DNA from: Janthinobacterium sp. LM6
GTDB taxonomy: Bacteria > Pseudomonadota > Gammaproteobacteria > Burkholderiales > Burkholderiaceae_D
Assembly: GCF_002002885.1 (NCBI RefSeq)
Contig: NZ_CP019510.1
Location: 2,356,001-2,420,000 of the forward strand
Direction of reading: 5' to 3'
Length of the DNA: 64,000 bases
Shown: positions 17,285-26,051 of the stretch, piece after piece
Layout of the letters: the number at the start of each line of letters is the position of its first letter
Position numbering within the stretch: the stretch's first letter is position 1
Position numbers and translations under genes: made by a program
The notes under the pieces: model-generated
The model's database searches: none
Seen by the model: the letters and a program-made list of their open reading frames with translations, nothing else
Told to the model about the DNA's origin: nothing

Positions 17285-17926
17285 TTACAGATCTTTTTTC
17301 GCCCTGGCTTCTTCGGCCGCGCGCTTTTCATCGGACGCCATCTTGATGGCGGCCTCGCGCCTGGCTTCAAGCCCGGCATCGACCAGCGTCAATTTGGTGG
17401 TGTAGAACAGGGCTCTCGCGGACCATAATTTATTGATCATCTGCGTGTCAGACGGAAAGATGGAATGTATGCGCAATATCTGATCGGCATGGTACACAAT
17501 GCAGTTTTCATCGGAGATTCTCAAGTTGTCGAGCGCGGGGAGGCGGCGGAACGCAAGGTTGCAGCTGAAAGTGACGGGATGGCCTTCCTCCTTGCTGTAT
17601 CTCTCTTCCAGTTCGCTTTTGAGCGGGTAGAGGTCCGACCCTTCCAGCAAGACAGTGATGGCGGTAATGGTACCGTCAGCCAGCTGCTCGGTCGTGACGA
17701 CGCGCGGTTTACCGAAATAGCTCCATTTACCCAGATAGCCATCCGCCACCGATTTACCCGCCTTGATGCCGGTGCTCAGGTCCTTGAGCATGATGGGTTT
17801 CGACAGTTGCGACGCTGCTGTCTTTTCGGCCGGCCTCGGGGGCGGGTACTCGGCGCTTGGGCCGCAACCGGCAAGCGATATGAGCAACGAAACGCCCAGC
17901 AGTGGGAAATGACGGATTTTCTTCAT
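17285..17926 (-). CDS. Lipoprotein of unknown function lying between sbcD and sbcC
   Basis: 213 residues from the ATG at 17926 (MKKIRHFPLLGVSLLISLAGC). The signal peptide ends in the lipobox LAGC, so Cys21 should be lipid-modified. The mature protein has a domain with two further cysteines (FSCNLAFRR, DENCIVYH) and a charged helical C-terminus (ARREAAIKMASDEKRAAEEARAKKDL). No family recognised. It is 40 bases from sbcC and 57 bases from sbcD, in the same direction. The sequence looks less GC-rich than its neighbours. An envelope lipoprotein has no obvious role with a DNA nuclease, so it may be a later insertion. Confidence 0.72.
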   Translation of the reverse strand: MKKIRHFPLLGVSLLISLAGCGPSAEYPPPRPAEKTAASQLSKPIMLKDLSTGIKAGKSVADGYLGKWSYFGKPRVVTTEQLADGTITAITVLLEGSDLYPLKSELEERYSKEEGHPVTFSCNLAFRRLPALDNLRISDENCIVYHADQILRIHSIFPSDTQMINKLWSARALFYTTKLTLVDAGLEARREAAIKMASDEKRAAEEARAKKDL

Positions 17927-17983
17927 AAAGCCTTTCAAGTGGTACCGTGGGAGAATGGATGGTTGGCGCAATGCCCCTGGACG

Positions 17984-19210
17984 TCAGGCGCCAGGCAGCA
18001 GCAGTTCGGCCAGGGCCGACAGTTGTTCGGGCGGTGCGGGCCGGCCGTATTTTTGCAGGTACAGGCGGCGGAAGATGTCGTCGGGCTGCAGCTGGCCCAG
18101 CTGGTCGAGCGTCATGTTCTCGGGCGCGCTGCTGCGCGCGGCGCTCGACGTTTCGATCTTCGCCAGGCGCACGTGCTTGCCGTCGAGCGCCGTTTCGATG
18201 CGCGTGCGCAGGCCCGGTTCGGGCGCATCGAGGCGCACGCGCACTTCCAGGAACGGTTGCGCTTCCGGTGCGGCGGCGAGGACGTCGAGGGCGGCCAATT
18301 GTTCCAGCACCTCGCTGATGGGCGCCGGTGTGGCGGGCACGCGCAGCAGCGGCACGGCGCGCGGCACGGTGATGGTGCGCACCTCGCGTAACTGCTCGCC
18401 TTCGATATCGAGGCACAGCACCTGGTGGCGGTAGTTTACTTCGGCAAACGACAGCGGTATCGGACTGCCACAATAGCGGATGCGTTCCTGGCCGCCCACG
18501 GCCTGCGCCTTGTGCAGATGGCCCAGCGCCGCATACGCGATGGCGGCATCGAAAATCCCCGAGGGCAGCATCTCGGTGCCGCCGATGACGATGCGGCGTT
18601 CCGAGTCGTTCGACATTTCGCCGCCCACCATGTGGCAGTGGCCCATGGCCACGATGGCTTGCCCGGGCTGGCGGCGCGCCAGCGCCAGGTCCGTCAGCTG
18701 GCGGTACAGTAGGGCGATGCCTCCCAGGTAGGCGTCCTGGGTGTCGCCGGCCGGCAGTTTCGGCACGTCGCCGGGACGCAGGAAAGGCACGGCCAGGCAC
18801 CAGGCTTGCACTTGCCCATCGGCGCCCGTCAAAGGCAGCAGCAGGCGTTCCAGGTCGATCTGGCCATCTTCGTCGCGCAGTAAATGGCCGATCACATGGG
18901 TGCCGTGCGCGGCCAGCAGGGGGCCGGGCGCTTCCAGCCGGCCGGCCGAATCGTGGTTGCCGGCGACGACGACCAGCTGCAGCGCGGGCAGGCGCGCGCG
19001 CGCCTGCTGCAGGAAGACATATAACTGCTTTTGTGAGGCGGCCGACGGGTTGGCGTTGTCGAACACGTCGCCGGCGACGAGCAGCACGTCGGCTTGTTCG
19101 GCCACAAGCGTGTCGAGCAGCCAGTCGAGGAAGCGCTGGTGTTCGTAGCCCCGTTCATAGTTGTGCAGGGTCTGGCCCAGATGCCAGTCGGAAGTGTGCA
19201 GCAGGCGCAT
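17984..19210 (-). CDS. sbcD: Exonuclease subunit SbcD
   Basis: A 408-residue Mre11-like metallophosphoesterase. Metal-binding motifs are in order: MRLLHTSDWHLGQ (D7, H9), LLVAGDVFDNANPS, VVVAGNHDS, IVAMGHCHMVGG and YAALGHLHKAQ. A C-terminal capping domain follows. It is the nuclease partner of SbcC. It is probably first in the sbcD-lipoprotein-sbcC transcript. Confidence 0.93.
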   Translation of the reverse strand: MRLLHTSDWHLGQTLHNYERGYEHQRFLDWLLDTLVAEQADVLLVAGDVFDNANPSAASQKQLYVFLQQARARLPALQLVVVAGNHDSAGRLEAPGPLLAAHGTHVIGHLLRDEDGQIDLERLLLPLTGADGQVQAWCLAVPFLRPGDVPKLPAGDTQDAYLGGIALLYRQLTDLALARRQPGQAIVAMGHCHMVGGEMSNDSERRIVIGGTEMLPSGIFDAAIAYAALGHLHKAQAVGGQERIRYCGSPIPLSFAEVNYRHQVLCLDIEGEQLREVRTITVPRAVPLLRVPATPAPISEVLEQLAALDVLAAAPEAQPFLEVRVRLDAPEPGLRTRIETALDGKHVRLAKIETSSAARSSAPENMTLDQLGQLQPDDIFRRLYLQKYGRPAPPEQLSALAELLLPGA

Positions 19211-19260
19211 GGTGGGGCAAGGGTAGGGAAGACAGGCGCCAATATAGCAGGAATGATAGG

Positions 19261-19283
19261 GGTCAGACCCGTTGGGTCTGACC
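19261..19283. repeat. GGTCAGACCC palindrome, copy 1
   Basis: GGTCAGACCC-GTT-GGGTCTGACC is a perfect 10-3-10 inverted repeat in the 103-base gap between the sbcD start and the end of the diguanylate cyclase gene. A longer copy of the same palindrome lies at 39294-39320. No long T-run follows, so it is not a standard terminator here. Confidence 0.85.
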
Positions 19284-19313
19284 TCAGCCTTCAGTTGGGC
19301 TTGCCCTCAGCCA

Positions 19314-22300
19314 TCAAGCCGTCAATGCGCCGGCTCTGTACGTATTCCGCCCATCCTGCTTGGCCTGGTACAGCAGCACGTCGGCCCGCTGCAGCAGCAC
19401 GGCGGGGGAAATGTCTTCGTCGCGGTAGAAAGCCAGGCCGATGCTGGCGGAAATGCGCACGGTGATGCCATCGAGTTCGAACGGCTGCTGCATGGCTGCG
19501 ACGATTTTTTCCGCCAGCACGGCCGCGTCCTCGGGCCGGGTGATCTGTTCCATGATGATGGTGAATTCGTCGCCGCCCAGGCGGGCGACGATGTCGGTGA
19601 CGCGCATGGTTTGCGTCAGGCGCTGGGCGAAGGCGCGCAGCAGCGCGTCGCCGGTGCCGTGGCCGTGCGTGTCGTTGACGGGCTTGAAACGGTCGATATC
19701 CATGTACATGACGGCCATCAGGTGCTGATGCTGGCGGCTCGCGTGCATGGCGTCGCTGAGTTTTTGCTGGAAGCCGGCGCGGTTCGACAAGCCCGTCAAT
19801 GCATCGACCTGGGCCAGTTTCAGCAGGCGCTGTTTTTCGCGCTTTTGCACGGTGATATCCTGGCGCATCACGTGAAAGCCCGCCACCTGCAGCTTGTCTT
19901 CGCCGATCTGCGGGATGTAGATCACTTCCATGCAGCGCTCGATGCCTTCCTTGTCGTCTTCTTCCTCGAAGCTCAGGGTTTCGCCCGCCAGCACTCTTTC
20001 GATGTACGGCGCCACCGTGCGGTAGCGCGCCTCGCCCACCGTGTCGCGCACGCTCTTACCCAGCGCTTGCCGGCCCGTCAGGCCGAATTCGCGCTCATAG
20101 GCGATGTTCAGGAAGCGGTAGACCTGGTCGGCGTCGATGTAGGCGATCATGGCCGGCAGGGTGTCGGCGATGGTGCGCAGGCGCGCTTCGCTTTCCAGCA
20201 GCGCCACTTCCGATTCGCGCAGGATGGTGATGTCGTCCAGGCTGCCCACGTAGCCTTCGATCCGGCCGTCGATGAGGATGGGGGCAATTTTGACGGAGAC
20301 CCAGACCAGCCTGCCGTCGCGGTGCAGGCAGCGCAGAGTGGACTGGAACGGCGCATGGCTGCGCGTGAGCTGTTCCAGCGCCACGTGCATCAGCGGATAG
20401 TCGTCCGGGTGCAGGGCGCTGGTCCAGCCGGCGCCCAAGGCGGCCGCGCGCGGCAAGCCCGTGATCGATTCGAAGGTGCGGTTGACGTAGGTGCAGCGGC
20501 GCTGGCGGTCCAGGCGCACCAGGCCGAGCGGCGAAGCGTCGTTGACGGCGGCCAGTTCGGCCTGTTTCTGGCGCAGTTCCAGTTCCTGCTGGCGGCGCTG
20601 CGAGATATCCTCGGCGATGCACAGGATATGTTCGATCTGCTGGCGCTCGTCGAACACGGGCACGGAGACGGCGCGCAGGTAGCGCAGGCTGCCATCGAAC
20701 AGGCGCAACGGCTTTTCCGTATGGTCGATGACGCCCCGCTCGGCCAGGATGGCGCGGTCGTCCTCGGCGTCGTGCAGGCCGAAGTCGGGCGGGAAGGCCT
20801 GGCAATCGGTCTTGCCGATGACGTCGGCGGCCAGGTGGCCGGTGATGTCCTCGGCCGCCTTGTTCCACACTTCCATCTGGCCGAAATTTTCCGGGCGCGC
20901 GCTTTTCACGTAGACCAGCACGGGCAAATGGTCGATCAGCGACTGCAGGAAGCTGCGGTTGTCCTGCAGCGCCAGTTCGTCGTGCTTGCGCGCGCTGATG
21001 TCGCGCGAGGTGACGGCCACGCCGTCGGCGATCGGCACCACCTGGTGGCGCAGCCAGCGCGTGCCGCCCGAGGCCAGCGGCAGCTCGAATTCATCTTCCA
21101 GCGGCTGGCCTGTTTCCATCACCAGCACGAAGCGCTTGAAGAAACGCTCGCCGCGCAGCAGCGGCATCAGCGGCAGCACGCGCTGGCCCAGCAGTTCCGA
21201 ACGCGGTTTGCCCAGCATGTCGGCGGCGCGCTCGTTGATGTCGGCAAAGGTGAAGTCCTCCACCGGCTTGCCCGGCGCGGGGCGCCAGGCTTTCAGCAGC
21301 AGCACGGCATCGAGGCTGCCCTGGTGCGCCGCGCGCAGCAAGGCTTGCGTTTCCGTGGCCTGGCGGATGCTGCGGCGCAGGCGCGCGCTCTGGCGCATCA
21401 GCAGGGCCGTAAAGCCGGCAATGAGCACGCTGGCGGCGAGCAGCGCGCCGACATATATCAGGCGGCGGTGTTCGAAGCGCGTCAGGGCGACGGCGCGGCT
21501 TACGCCCACCACGGCCAGCAGCGGGTAGCGCGGCAGCTCGTGGTAGCTGTAGATGCGGGGCGTGGTGTCGACGGGCGGCTCGATCAGCAGTTCTTCGGCG
21601 GCGTGCTGCGGCGGTCCCGGCATGCGGAAGTCGATGCGGTCGCTGAGGATCAATTGCTCGCCGATGCGCCCCGCCGTCAGGCCGCTGTCGCGCGCCACCA
21701 GCATCAGCGCGCCCTGTTCATCGAGGTTCAGGCGGTCGTAGTCGTCGACAAAATACGTGGGGTCGACGAGGATGACGATGGCGCCGGCAAAGCGGCCTTG
21801 CGCATCGTCCAGGCGGCGCGCCAGGCGGATGGTCCAGTGCTTGCCGCCCGCGTCGAGCATGGGCGTGTCGACCAGGGCCGTGTCGGACGCATTCGCGGCC
21901 AGCGCCCTGAAAAATGCCTGGCTGGCCAGGTTTTCCGGCAAATACGCGTTGGCGCTGTCGATCACGTCGCCGTGCGCGTCGATGAGGGCGATCGGCAATG
22001 CCAGCTTCGACGGCAGCACGCTGTCGAGCAGGCCCTGGCGGCGCGTGAATTCATTCAGGCGCAGGCCGCCGTCCGTTTCCTCGTATTTGAGCTTGAACAA
22101 TTGCGTGGCGTGGTCCGTCTGGCGCAAGGTGAAACTGGTATGGTCGGCCAGGGTCCGCGCCAGCGACTGGCTCACGGCCACGGCATCGCGCACGGCGCTG
22201 GCCCGCTCCTGGCCCACCTGATAGTAGACGGCCGCCCACAGCGCCAGCAGCAGGATGAGCGCGAACAGGGGCACCAGGCTGAGACGGTACAGGCGGCGGG

Positions 22301-22334
22301 CAAGGCGTTGCAGGGGTCTTGTTATCGCTATCAC
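19314..22334 (-). CDS. Membrane sensor diguanylate cyclase (dCache-like, four PAS, GGDEF)
   Basis: 1006 residues. One transmembrane helix (about 19-38), a periplasmic sensor of about 250 residues with dCache/CHASE character (DHTSFTLRQTDHATQLFKLKYEE, DSVLPSKLALPIALIDAHGDVID), and a second helix (LIYVGALLAASVLIAGFTALL). Four PAS units follow, among them LQSLIDHLPVLVYVKSA, DASPLGLVRLDRQRRCTYVN and LRTIADTLPAMIAYIDADQ. The C-terminal GGDEF domain has an intact active site (ARLGGDEFTIIM, near 920) and an intact RxxD product-inhibition site (RVTD) five residues before it. No EAL domain is present, so it should make c-di-GMP in response to a periplasmic signal. The signal is unknown. Confidence 0.9.
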   Translation of the reverse strand: MIAITRPLQRLARRLYRLSLVPLFALILLLALWAAVYYQVGQERASAVRDAVAVSQSLARTLADHTSFTLRQTDHATQLFKLKYEETDGGLRLNEFTRRQGLLDSVLPSKLALPIALIDAHGDVIDSANAYLPENLASQAFFRALAANASDTALVDTPMLDAGGKHWTIRLARRLDDAQGRFAGAIVILVDPTYFVDDYDRLNLDEQGALMLVARDSGLTAGRIGEQLILSDRIDFRMPGPPQHAAEELLIEPPVDTTPRIYSYHELPRYPLLAVVGVSRAVALTRFEHRRLIYVGALLAASVLIAGFTALLMRQSARLRRSIRQATETQALLRAAHQGSLDAVLLLKAWRPAPGKPVEDFTFADINERAADMLGKPRSELLGQRVLPLMPLLRGERFFKRFVLVMETGQPLEDEFELPLASGGTRWLRHQVVPIADGVAVTSRDISARKHDELALQDNRSFLQSLIDHLPVLVYVKSARPENFGQMEVWNKAAEDITGHLAADVIGKTDCQAFPPDFGLHDAEDDRAILAERGVIDHTEKPLRLFDGSLRYLRAVSVPVFDERQQIEHILCIAEDISQRRQQELELRQKQAELAAVNDASPLGLVRLDRQRRCTYVNRTFESITGLPRAAALGAGWTSALHPDDYPLMHVALEQLTRSHAPFQSTLRCLHRDGRLVWVSVKIAPILIDGRIEGYVGSLDDITILRESEVALLESEARLRTIADTLPAMIAYIDADQVYRFLNIAYEREFGLTGRQALGKSVRDTVGEARYRTVAPYIERVLAGETLSFEEEDDKEGIERCMEVIYIPQIGEDKLQVAGFHVMRQDITVQKREKQRLLKLAQVDALTGLSNRAGFQQKLSDAMHASRQHQHLMAVMYMDIDRFKPVNDTHGHGTGDALLRAFAQRLTQTMRVTDIVARLGGDEFTIIMEQITRPEDAAVLAEKIVAAMQQPFELDGITVRISASIGLAFYRDEDISPAVLLQRADVLLYQAKQDGRNTYRAGALTA

Positions 22335-22608
22335 GGGCGCTTGCAGGCTAGGGTCATGGAAAAGGGGAAGGGCGGCGTGGCGCGCATCATAGCCGAAATA
22401 TGCTGACCTGCGCGCCGACTGCCGCCCTAGCGTCTGTTCGTCGTCTGTCGCTGGCCTTATTTTGCGTTAAATCAAGTATCTGTGGTGCCGCGCACGCTAA
22501 AAAAAGCACGCCGGCGGCGACACGGGCTGGCGCCGTGGCAGAAAAAGTACAATTGCGCCCCCATCCTCATTAAAATGGATGCTTCTTCCTCCCATATCGA
22601 AAGTTGTC

Positions 22609-22980
22609 ATGCAGAGTAAAAAGCCCGACGCGGCAAGACTGGACAAGATCGTGGCTGAAGCGCGCCGCGCCGCCGACCAGCGCGAGAGCGGCTACCGCGA
22701 GCGTTCGCTGAAGATGTACCCGTGGGTCTGCGGCCGCTGCATGCGCGAATTCACGCGCGCCAACGTGCAGCAGCTGACGGTGCACCACCGCGACCACAAC
22801 CACGACAACAATCCGCCCGATGGCAGCAACTGGGAACTGCTGTGCCTGTATTGCCACGACAATGAGCACTCGCGCTACCTGGAAGCGGACCGTGGCGCCG
22901 GCCTGCTGTCGGCCGAGGTGGCGCCCGCCACGCACAATCCGTTCGCCGCGCTGGCTGGCCTGATCAAGAAAAAGGACTGA
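22609..22980 (+). CDS. yajD: YajD-type HNH nuclease
   Basis: 123 residues from the ATG at 22609 (MQSKKPDAARLDKIV); an in-frame start at 22579 is possible but lacks support. The centre carries the HNH fold: C41-GR-C44, the histidine pair VHHRDHNHDNN (H59/H60), N74 and the second cysteine pair CLYCHDNEH (C79/C82). This matches E. coli YajD, a small HNH-family protein whose biological target is not well defined. It ends 23 bases before the response-regulator gene and is probably on the same transcript. Confidence 0.8.
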   Translation: MQSKKPDAARLDKIVAEARRAADQRESGYRERSLKMYPWVCGRCMREFTRANVQQLTVHHRDHNHDNNPPDGSNWELLCLYCHDNEHSRYLEADRGAGLLSAEVAPATHNPFAALAGLIKKKD

Positions 22981-23003
22981 GCGGCCCGTCCGGCTCCCAC
23001 CCC

Positions 23004-23672
23004 ATGCGTATCCTGCTGACCGAAGACGACCCGCAACTGGGCCGCGCCACGCAGATCGGCCTGGAACAGGGCGGCTATGCCGTCGACTGGGTCACGAGCG
23101 CCGAACACGCGCACACGGCCGTGCGCCTACACGACTATGGCTGCATCCTGCTCGACCTGGGCTTGCCGGGGCAGGACGGCATGCAGGCGCTGGGCGTGCT
23201 GCGCGACAATGGCTACAGCGGCGCCGTGCTGGTCGTCACGGCACGCGACCAGGTGGGCGAGCGCATCGCCGGGCTCGACGCGGGCGCCGACGACTTTATC
23301 GTCAAACCGTTCGACCTCGACGAACTGGCCGCGCGCATCCGCAGCGCCTGCCGCCGCGCCGCGGGCCGCCTGCGAGAAAACCTCGTGCATGGCGACCTGG
23401 TGCTCGATATCGCGGACCGGCAGGTGACGCAAGGGGGCGTGCCCGTGATGCTCACGATGAAGGAGTTCCGTATCCTGCAATTGCTGCTGGAACACGGCGG
23501 CCGCGTGCTGAGCCGGGAACAGCTGGAGAAAAACCTGTACAGCTGGGGCGATGAAGTGGAAAGCAATGCCGTGCAAGTGCATATCCACCACCTGCGCAAG
23601 AAGCTGGGACGGAACTTGATACGCACCGTGCATGCGATCGGCTATTGCATTGATAAAGCGCAAGCGGCTTGA
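23004..23672 (+). CDS. QseB/PmrA-type response regulator (OmpR family)
   Basis: 222 residues. The receiver domain has acidic pair D8/D9, phospho-acceptor D51 (CILLDLGLPG) and the VKPFD lysine near 101. The winged-helix domain ends SNAVQVHIHHLRKKLGRNLIRTVHAIGYCI, characteristic of the QseB/PmrA/TctD branch. This branch is normally encoded next to a QseC-type kinase. Here a kinase of that type follows only at 26052, beyond an oppositely oriented TonB receptor gene. A QseB/PmrA-like direct repeat stands in front of that kinase. These facts support one signalling unit, though the pairing is inferred. Confidence 0.85.
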   Translation: MRILLTEDDPQLGRATQIGLEQGGYAVDWVTSAEHAHTAVRLHDYGCILLDLGLPGQDGMQALGVLRDNGYSGAVLVVTARDQVGERIAGLDAGADDFIVKPFDLDELAARIRSACRRAAGRLRENLVHGDLVLDIADRQVTQGGVPVMLTMKEFRILQLLLEHGGRVLSREQLEKNLYSWGDEVESNAVQVHIHHLRKKLGRNLIRTVHAIGYCIDKAQAA

Positions 23673-23677
23673 TAAAA

Positions 23678-23703
23678 AACGGGCTACCCTGAGGCAGCCC
23701 GTT
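23678..23703 (-). terminator. Terminator between response regulator and TonB receptor
   Basis: The stem AACGGGCT / AGCCCGTT has a 10-base loop. On the minus strand it is followed by TTTTTTATC, so it should end the TonB receptor transcript (stop at 23733). The hairpin may also help end the plus-strand response-regulator transcript. Confidence 0.75.
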
Positions 23704-23732
23704 GGCATCGATAATGCGGATGGATTAGCTCA

Positions 23733-25886
23733 TCAGAAATCGACGGTGGCCGACAGCCACAGACGGCGGCCGTCCAGGCTGTTGACATAGCGGTTGGCGT
23801 AGGTCAACGCCGGGCCCGAGCCTGCGCGGTAAGGCTGGTAGTCGATGAAGTCCTTGTTGAGCAGGTTGTACACGGCCGCGTTCAGGGTCACGCGCTTGTT
23901 CAGCTGGTAGCTGCTGCCCAGGTGCAGCATGGTGTAGCCCTTGTAGTCGCCCAGCGCGGCCTGGGCGGCGCGCGTGGCGGCCGAGGTGCCCGGATCGCGG
24001 AAGCGCTCGCTGCGGTACTCGGCGCGCAGCCAGCCATTCCATGCGCGCGAGATATCCCAGCTCAGGCGCGCGTTGACGGCGTGCTTGGGCGTGTCGCTCA
24101 GGGGCTTGCCCGCGTTGCTGCCGCTCTTCTGTTCGCTTTCCGTGTACGTGTAGTTGGCGCTGGCCGACAAGGTCTTGCCCAGCGGGAAGCGCGTATTCAG
24201 CTCGACGCCGCGCGTGACGGCCTCATCCACGTTGACCGACTGGCCGAACGCATCGACGTTGGGCCAGTTGCCGAAGCTGACGCAGCCGGGACGGTTCGGC
24301 GCCGGACGGTAATCGCAGTTGACGAGGCCCGTGCCCGTCGTGATCTTGTCCTTGAATTCGTTGTTGAACACGGTGCCGCTGGCGGTCCAGCCGGCCAGGT
24401 TGTCGAAGTAGGCGCCGATTTCCGTCGTCGTGCTCGTTTCCGGCTTCAGGTCCGGGCTGCCGACGAGGGGAATCGTGCCCTGGCCGCCGAAACCGTTGAT
24501 GCCTGGCGATAATTGTTCCACGCGCGGCGTCTTGTAGCCCTTGCTGACGCCGCCCTTGACGGTCCAGCTCGGCGTCGCGTTCCACACGGCATACGCGCGG
24601 GGGCTGGTCTGGCCGCCGAAGATGCTGTGATCGTCATAGCGGGCGCCGAAGGTCAGCGCGACACTCTCCAGCACCTGCCATTCGTCTTCCACGAACAGGG
24701 CTTTTTGCGTGAATTCGAATTTCTTTGGCGCCACGCCATCCGTCATTTCCGCTTTCCACCATTGCGCGCCGACGGTCGCCATGTGCTTGCCCAAAGGCAT
24801 GACCAATTTGGTGTCGAACACCTGGCTTTCCACTTCCAGCGTGCGCGCGCTGCCGGCCACGGCGCCCGGCGTGCCCGGCGGAATCGTGCGGCCCAGGGTT
24901 TCCGTCTTGTTCACCATGTAGCTGCTGTCCAGGGTGCCGAAGCCGAAGCGGCCCGTGTGCGACAGCGTCCACTGGTCGCGCTGGTATTTTTGCTCCGGAC
25001 CGTAGCCGCCCTGCACGGTCTTTGTGCCCAGCTGGCCGCTCGAATTGTCGTAGGTCTGGCGGCCCGCGTCGGCGTCGAGGATGACGGTATGGTAGCGGTT
25101 CGGCGTGAAGGCCAGGCGCGCGCCGAAGTTGGCTATGTCCGCGCGCACGGGATTGGCGCCCATGCTTGGCACATTTTCCGCACCAGTCGCGTCGGTGTAG
25201 CGGATGTCGGCCGCATCGCGGCGCTGCTTGCTGCCGCGCAGGGACAGGCCCAGCAGGTCGGTGGCGATGGGGCCGCTCAGGTAGAAGCGGCCGCTTTTCA
25301 CGTCGCCAAAGTCCGATTCCTGCTGCACGGTGTAGTCGGCCGAGACGGAGCCCATCCACTCTTTGCCCACCTTGCGCGTGATGATGTTGATCACGCCGCC
25401 CATGGCGTCCGAGCCGTACAGGGTCGACATGGGGCCGCGGATGATCTCGATGCGTTCGATGGCGGCCAGCGGCGGCATGAAGCTCGTCTGCGTGCCGCCG
25501 AAGCCGTTCGGCGTGACATTGCCGGCCGCGTTCTGGCGGCGTCCGTCGATCAGCACCAGGGTGTAGTCGCTGGGCATGCCGCGGATGCTGATGTTCATGC
25601 CGCCCGTCTTGTCGCCCGCCGCGCCCACGTCGATGCCTTCCACGCTTTCCAGCGCCTGGGTCAGGTTGCCGAAGCGCTCCTTCGACAGCTCTTCCCGCGT
25701 CAGCACGGTGATCGAGGCGGGCGCCTGCTTGATATCCTGCTCGAAACCGGAGGCGGAAACCACCACTTCCGGCATGCTGGCAGGCGTGCCCGTCTGGGCG
25801 TGAGCCGGCAGGCAGGACAGGGCGGCCAAGGCCAGGGCCAGGGTGGTGGGACGCGGCAGGCGCGCGCGGCGGGGGCTGTTGGACAT
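23733..25886 (-). CDS. TonB-dependent catecholate-type siderophore receptor (FepA/PfeA/CirA-like)
   Basis: 717 residues. A signal peptide ends ALSCLPAHA (about 30). The TonB box is likely MPEVVVSAS. The plug contains ITVLTREELSKERFGNLTQALESVEGIDV, NISIRGMPSDYTLVLIDGRRQ and EIIRGPMSTLYGSDAMGGVINIITRK. The beta-barrel ends in the aromatic ATVDF. The plug wording (RGMPSDYTLVLIDGRR) is that of the FepA/CirA/PirA branch. It lacks the N-terminal signalling domain seen in the receptor at 5318-7813, so control must come from outside. It sits between a response regulator and its likely kinase, the layout of the Pseudomonas PfeRS-PfeA and PirRS-PirA systems. Ligand unknown. Confidence 0.87.
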   Translation of the reverse strand: MSNSPRRARLPRPTTLALALAALSCLPAHAQTGTPASMPEVVVSASGFEQDIKQAPASITVLTREELSKERFGNLTQALESVEGIDVGAAGDKTGGMNISIRGMPSDYTLVLIDGRRQNAAGNVTPNGFGGTQTSFMPPLAAIERIEIIRGPMSTLYGSDAMGGVINIITRKVGKEWMGSVSADYTVQQESDFGDVKSGRFYLSGPIATDLLGLSLRGSKQRRDAADIRYTDATGAENVPSMGANPVRADIANFGARLAFTPNRYHTVILDADAGRQTYDNSSGQLGTKTVQGGYGPEQKYQRDQWTLSHTGRFGFGTLDSSYMVNKTETLGRTIPPGTPGAVAGSARTLEVESQVFDTKLVMPLGKHMATVGAQWWKAEMTDGVAPKKFEFTQKALFVEDEWQVLESVALTFGARYDDHSIFGGQTSPRAYAVWNATPSWTVKGGVSKGYKTPRVEQLSPGINGFGGQGTIPLVGSPDLKPETSTTTEIGAYFDNLAGWTASGTVFNNEFKDKITTGTGLVNCDYRPAPNRPGCVSFGNWPNVDAFGQSVNVDEAVTRGVELNTRFPLGKTLSASANYTYTESEQKSGSNAGKPLSDTPKHAVNARLSWDISRAWNGWLRAEYRSERFRDPGTSAATRAAQAALGDYKGYTMLHLGSSYQLNKRVTLNAAVYNLLNKDFIDYQPYRAGSGPALTYANRYVNSLDGRRLWLSATVDF

Positions 25887-25929
25887 GCAAACTCCTGAGG
25901 GTGAATTAATTATTGGTCTGTATTGTTTA

Positions 25930-25968
25930 GGTAATGGGAATCATGAAAGCAATAAGAATCATTTACAA
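25930..25968. promoter_or_regulatory. Candidate Fur-binding region in the receptor/kinase divergent gap
   Basis: Two imperfect Fur-like half-site clusters, GTAATGGGAATCAT and GCAATAAGAATCATTTAC, both built on GAATCAT, lie 45-80 bases upstream of the TonB receptor start. On the minus strand TTGCTT-N17-TAAACA could be the receptor promoter, overlapped by the cluster. The match to consensus is much weaker than at 9466-9482. Confidence 0.42.
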
Positions 25969-26021
25969 TTGCAGGCATGGCTTCCCAAAAAATATTTCGC
26001 TCCGGATCTTGCGCAGAAGTT

Positions 26022-26038
26022 CTTAAGAGATTCTTAAC
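26022..26038. promoter_or_regulatory. QseB/PmrA-type direct repeat
   Basis: CTTAAG-AGATT-CTTAAC is two hexamers separated by 5 bases. This is the arrangement reported for PmrA/QseB-family regulators (YTTAAK-N5-YTTAAK) apart from the final base. It lies 13 bases upstream of the proposed GTG start of the kinase gene and 136 bases upstream of the divergent TonB receptor start. The regulator at 23004-23672 belongs to exactly this branch. Confidence 0.58.
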
Positions 26039-26051
26039 GGCTGGCGGCGGC

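Noticed and set aside
19272..22406. A 1044-codon plus-strand frame opposite the diguanylate cyclase
   Set aside because: An antisense shadow: Gln/His/Arg-rich with no recognisable motifs, against a strand with a complete GGDEF domain.
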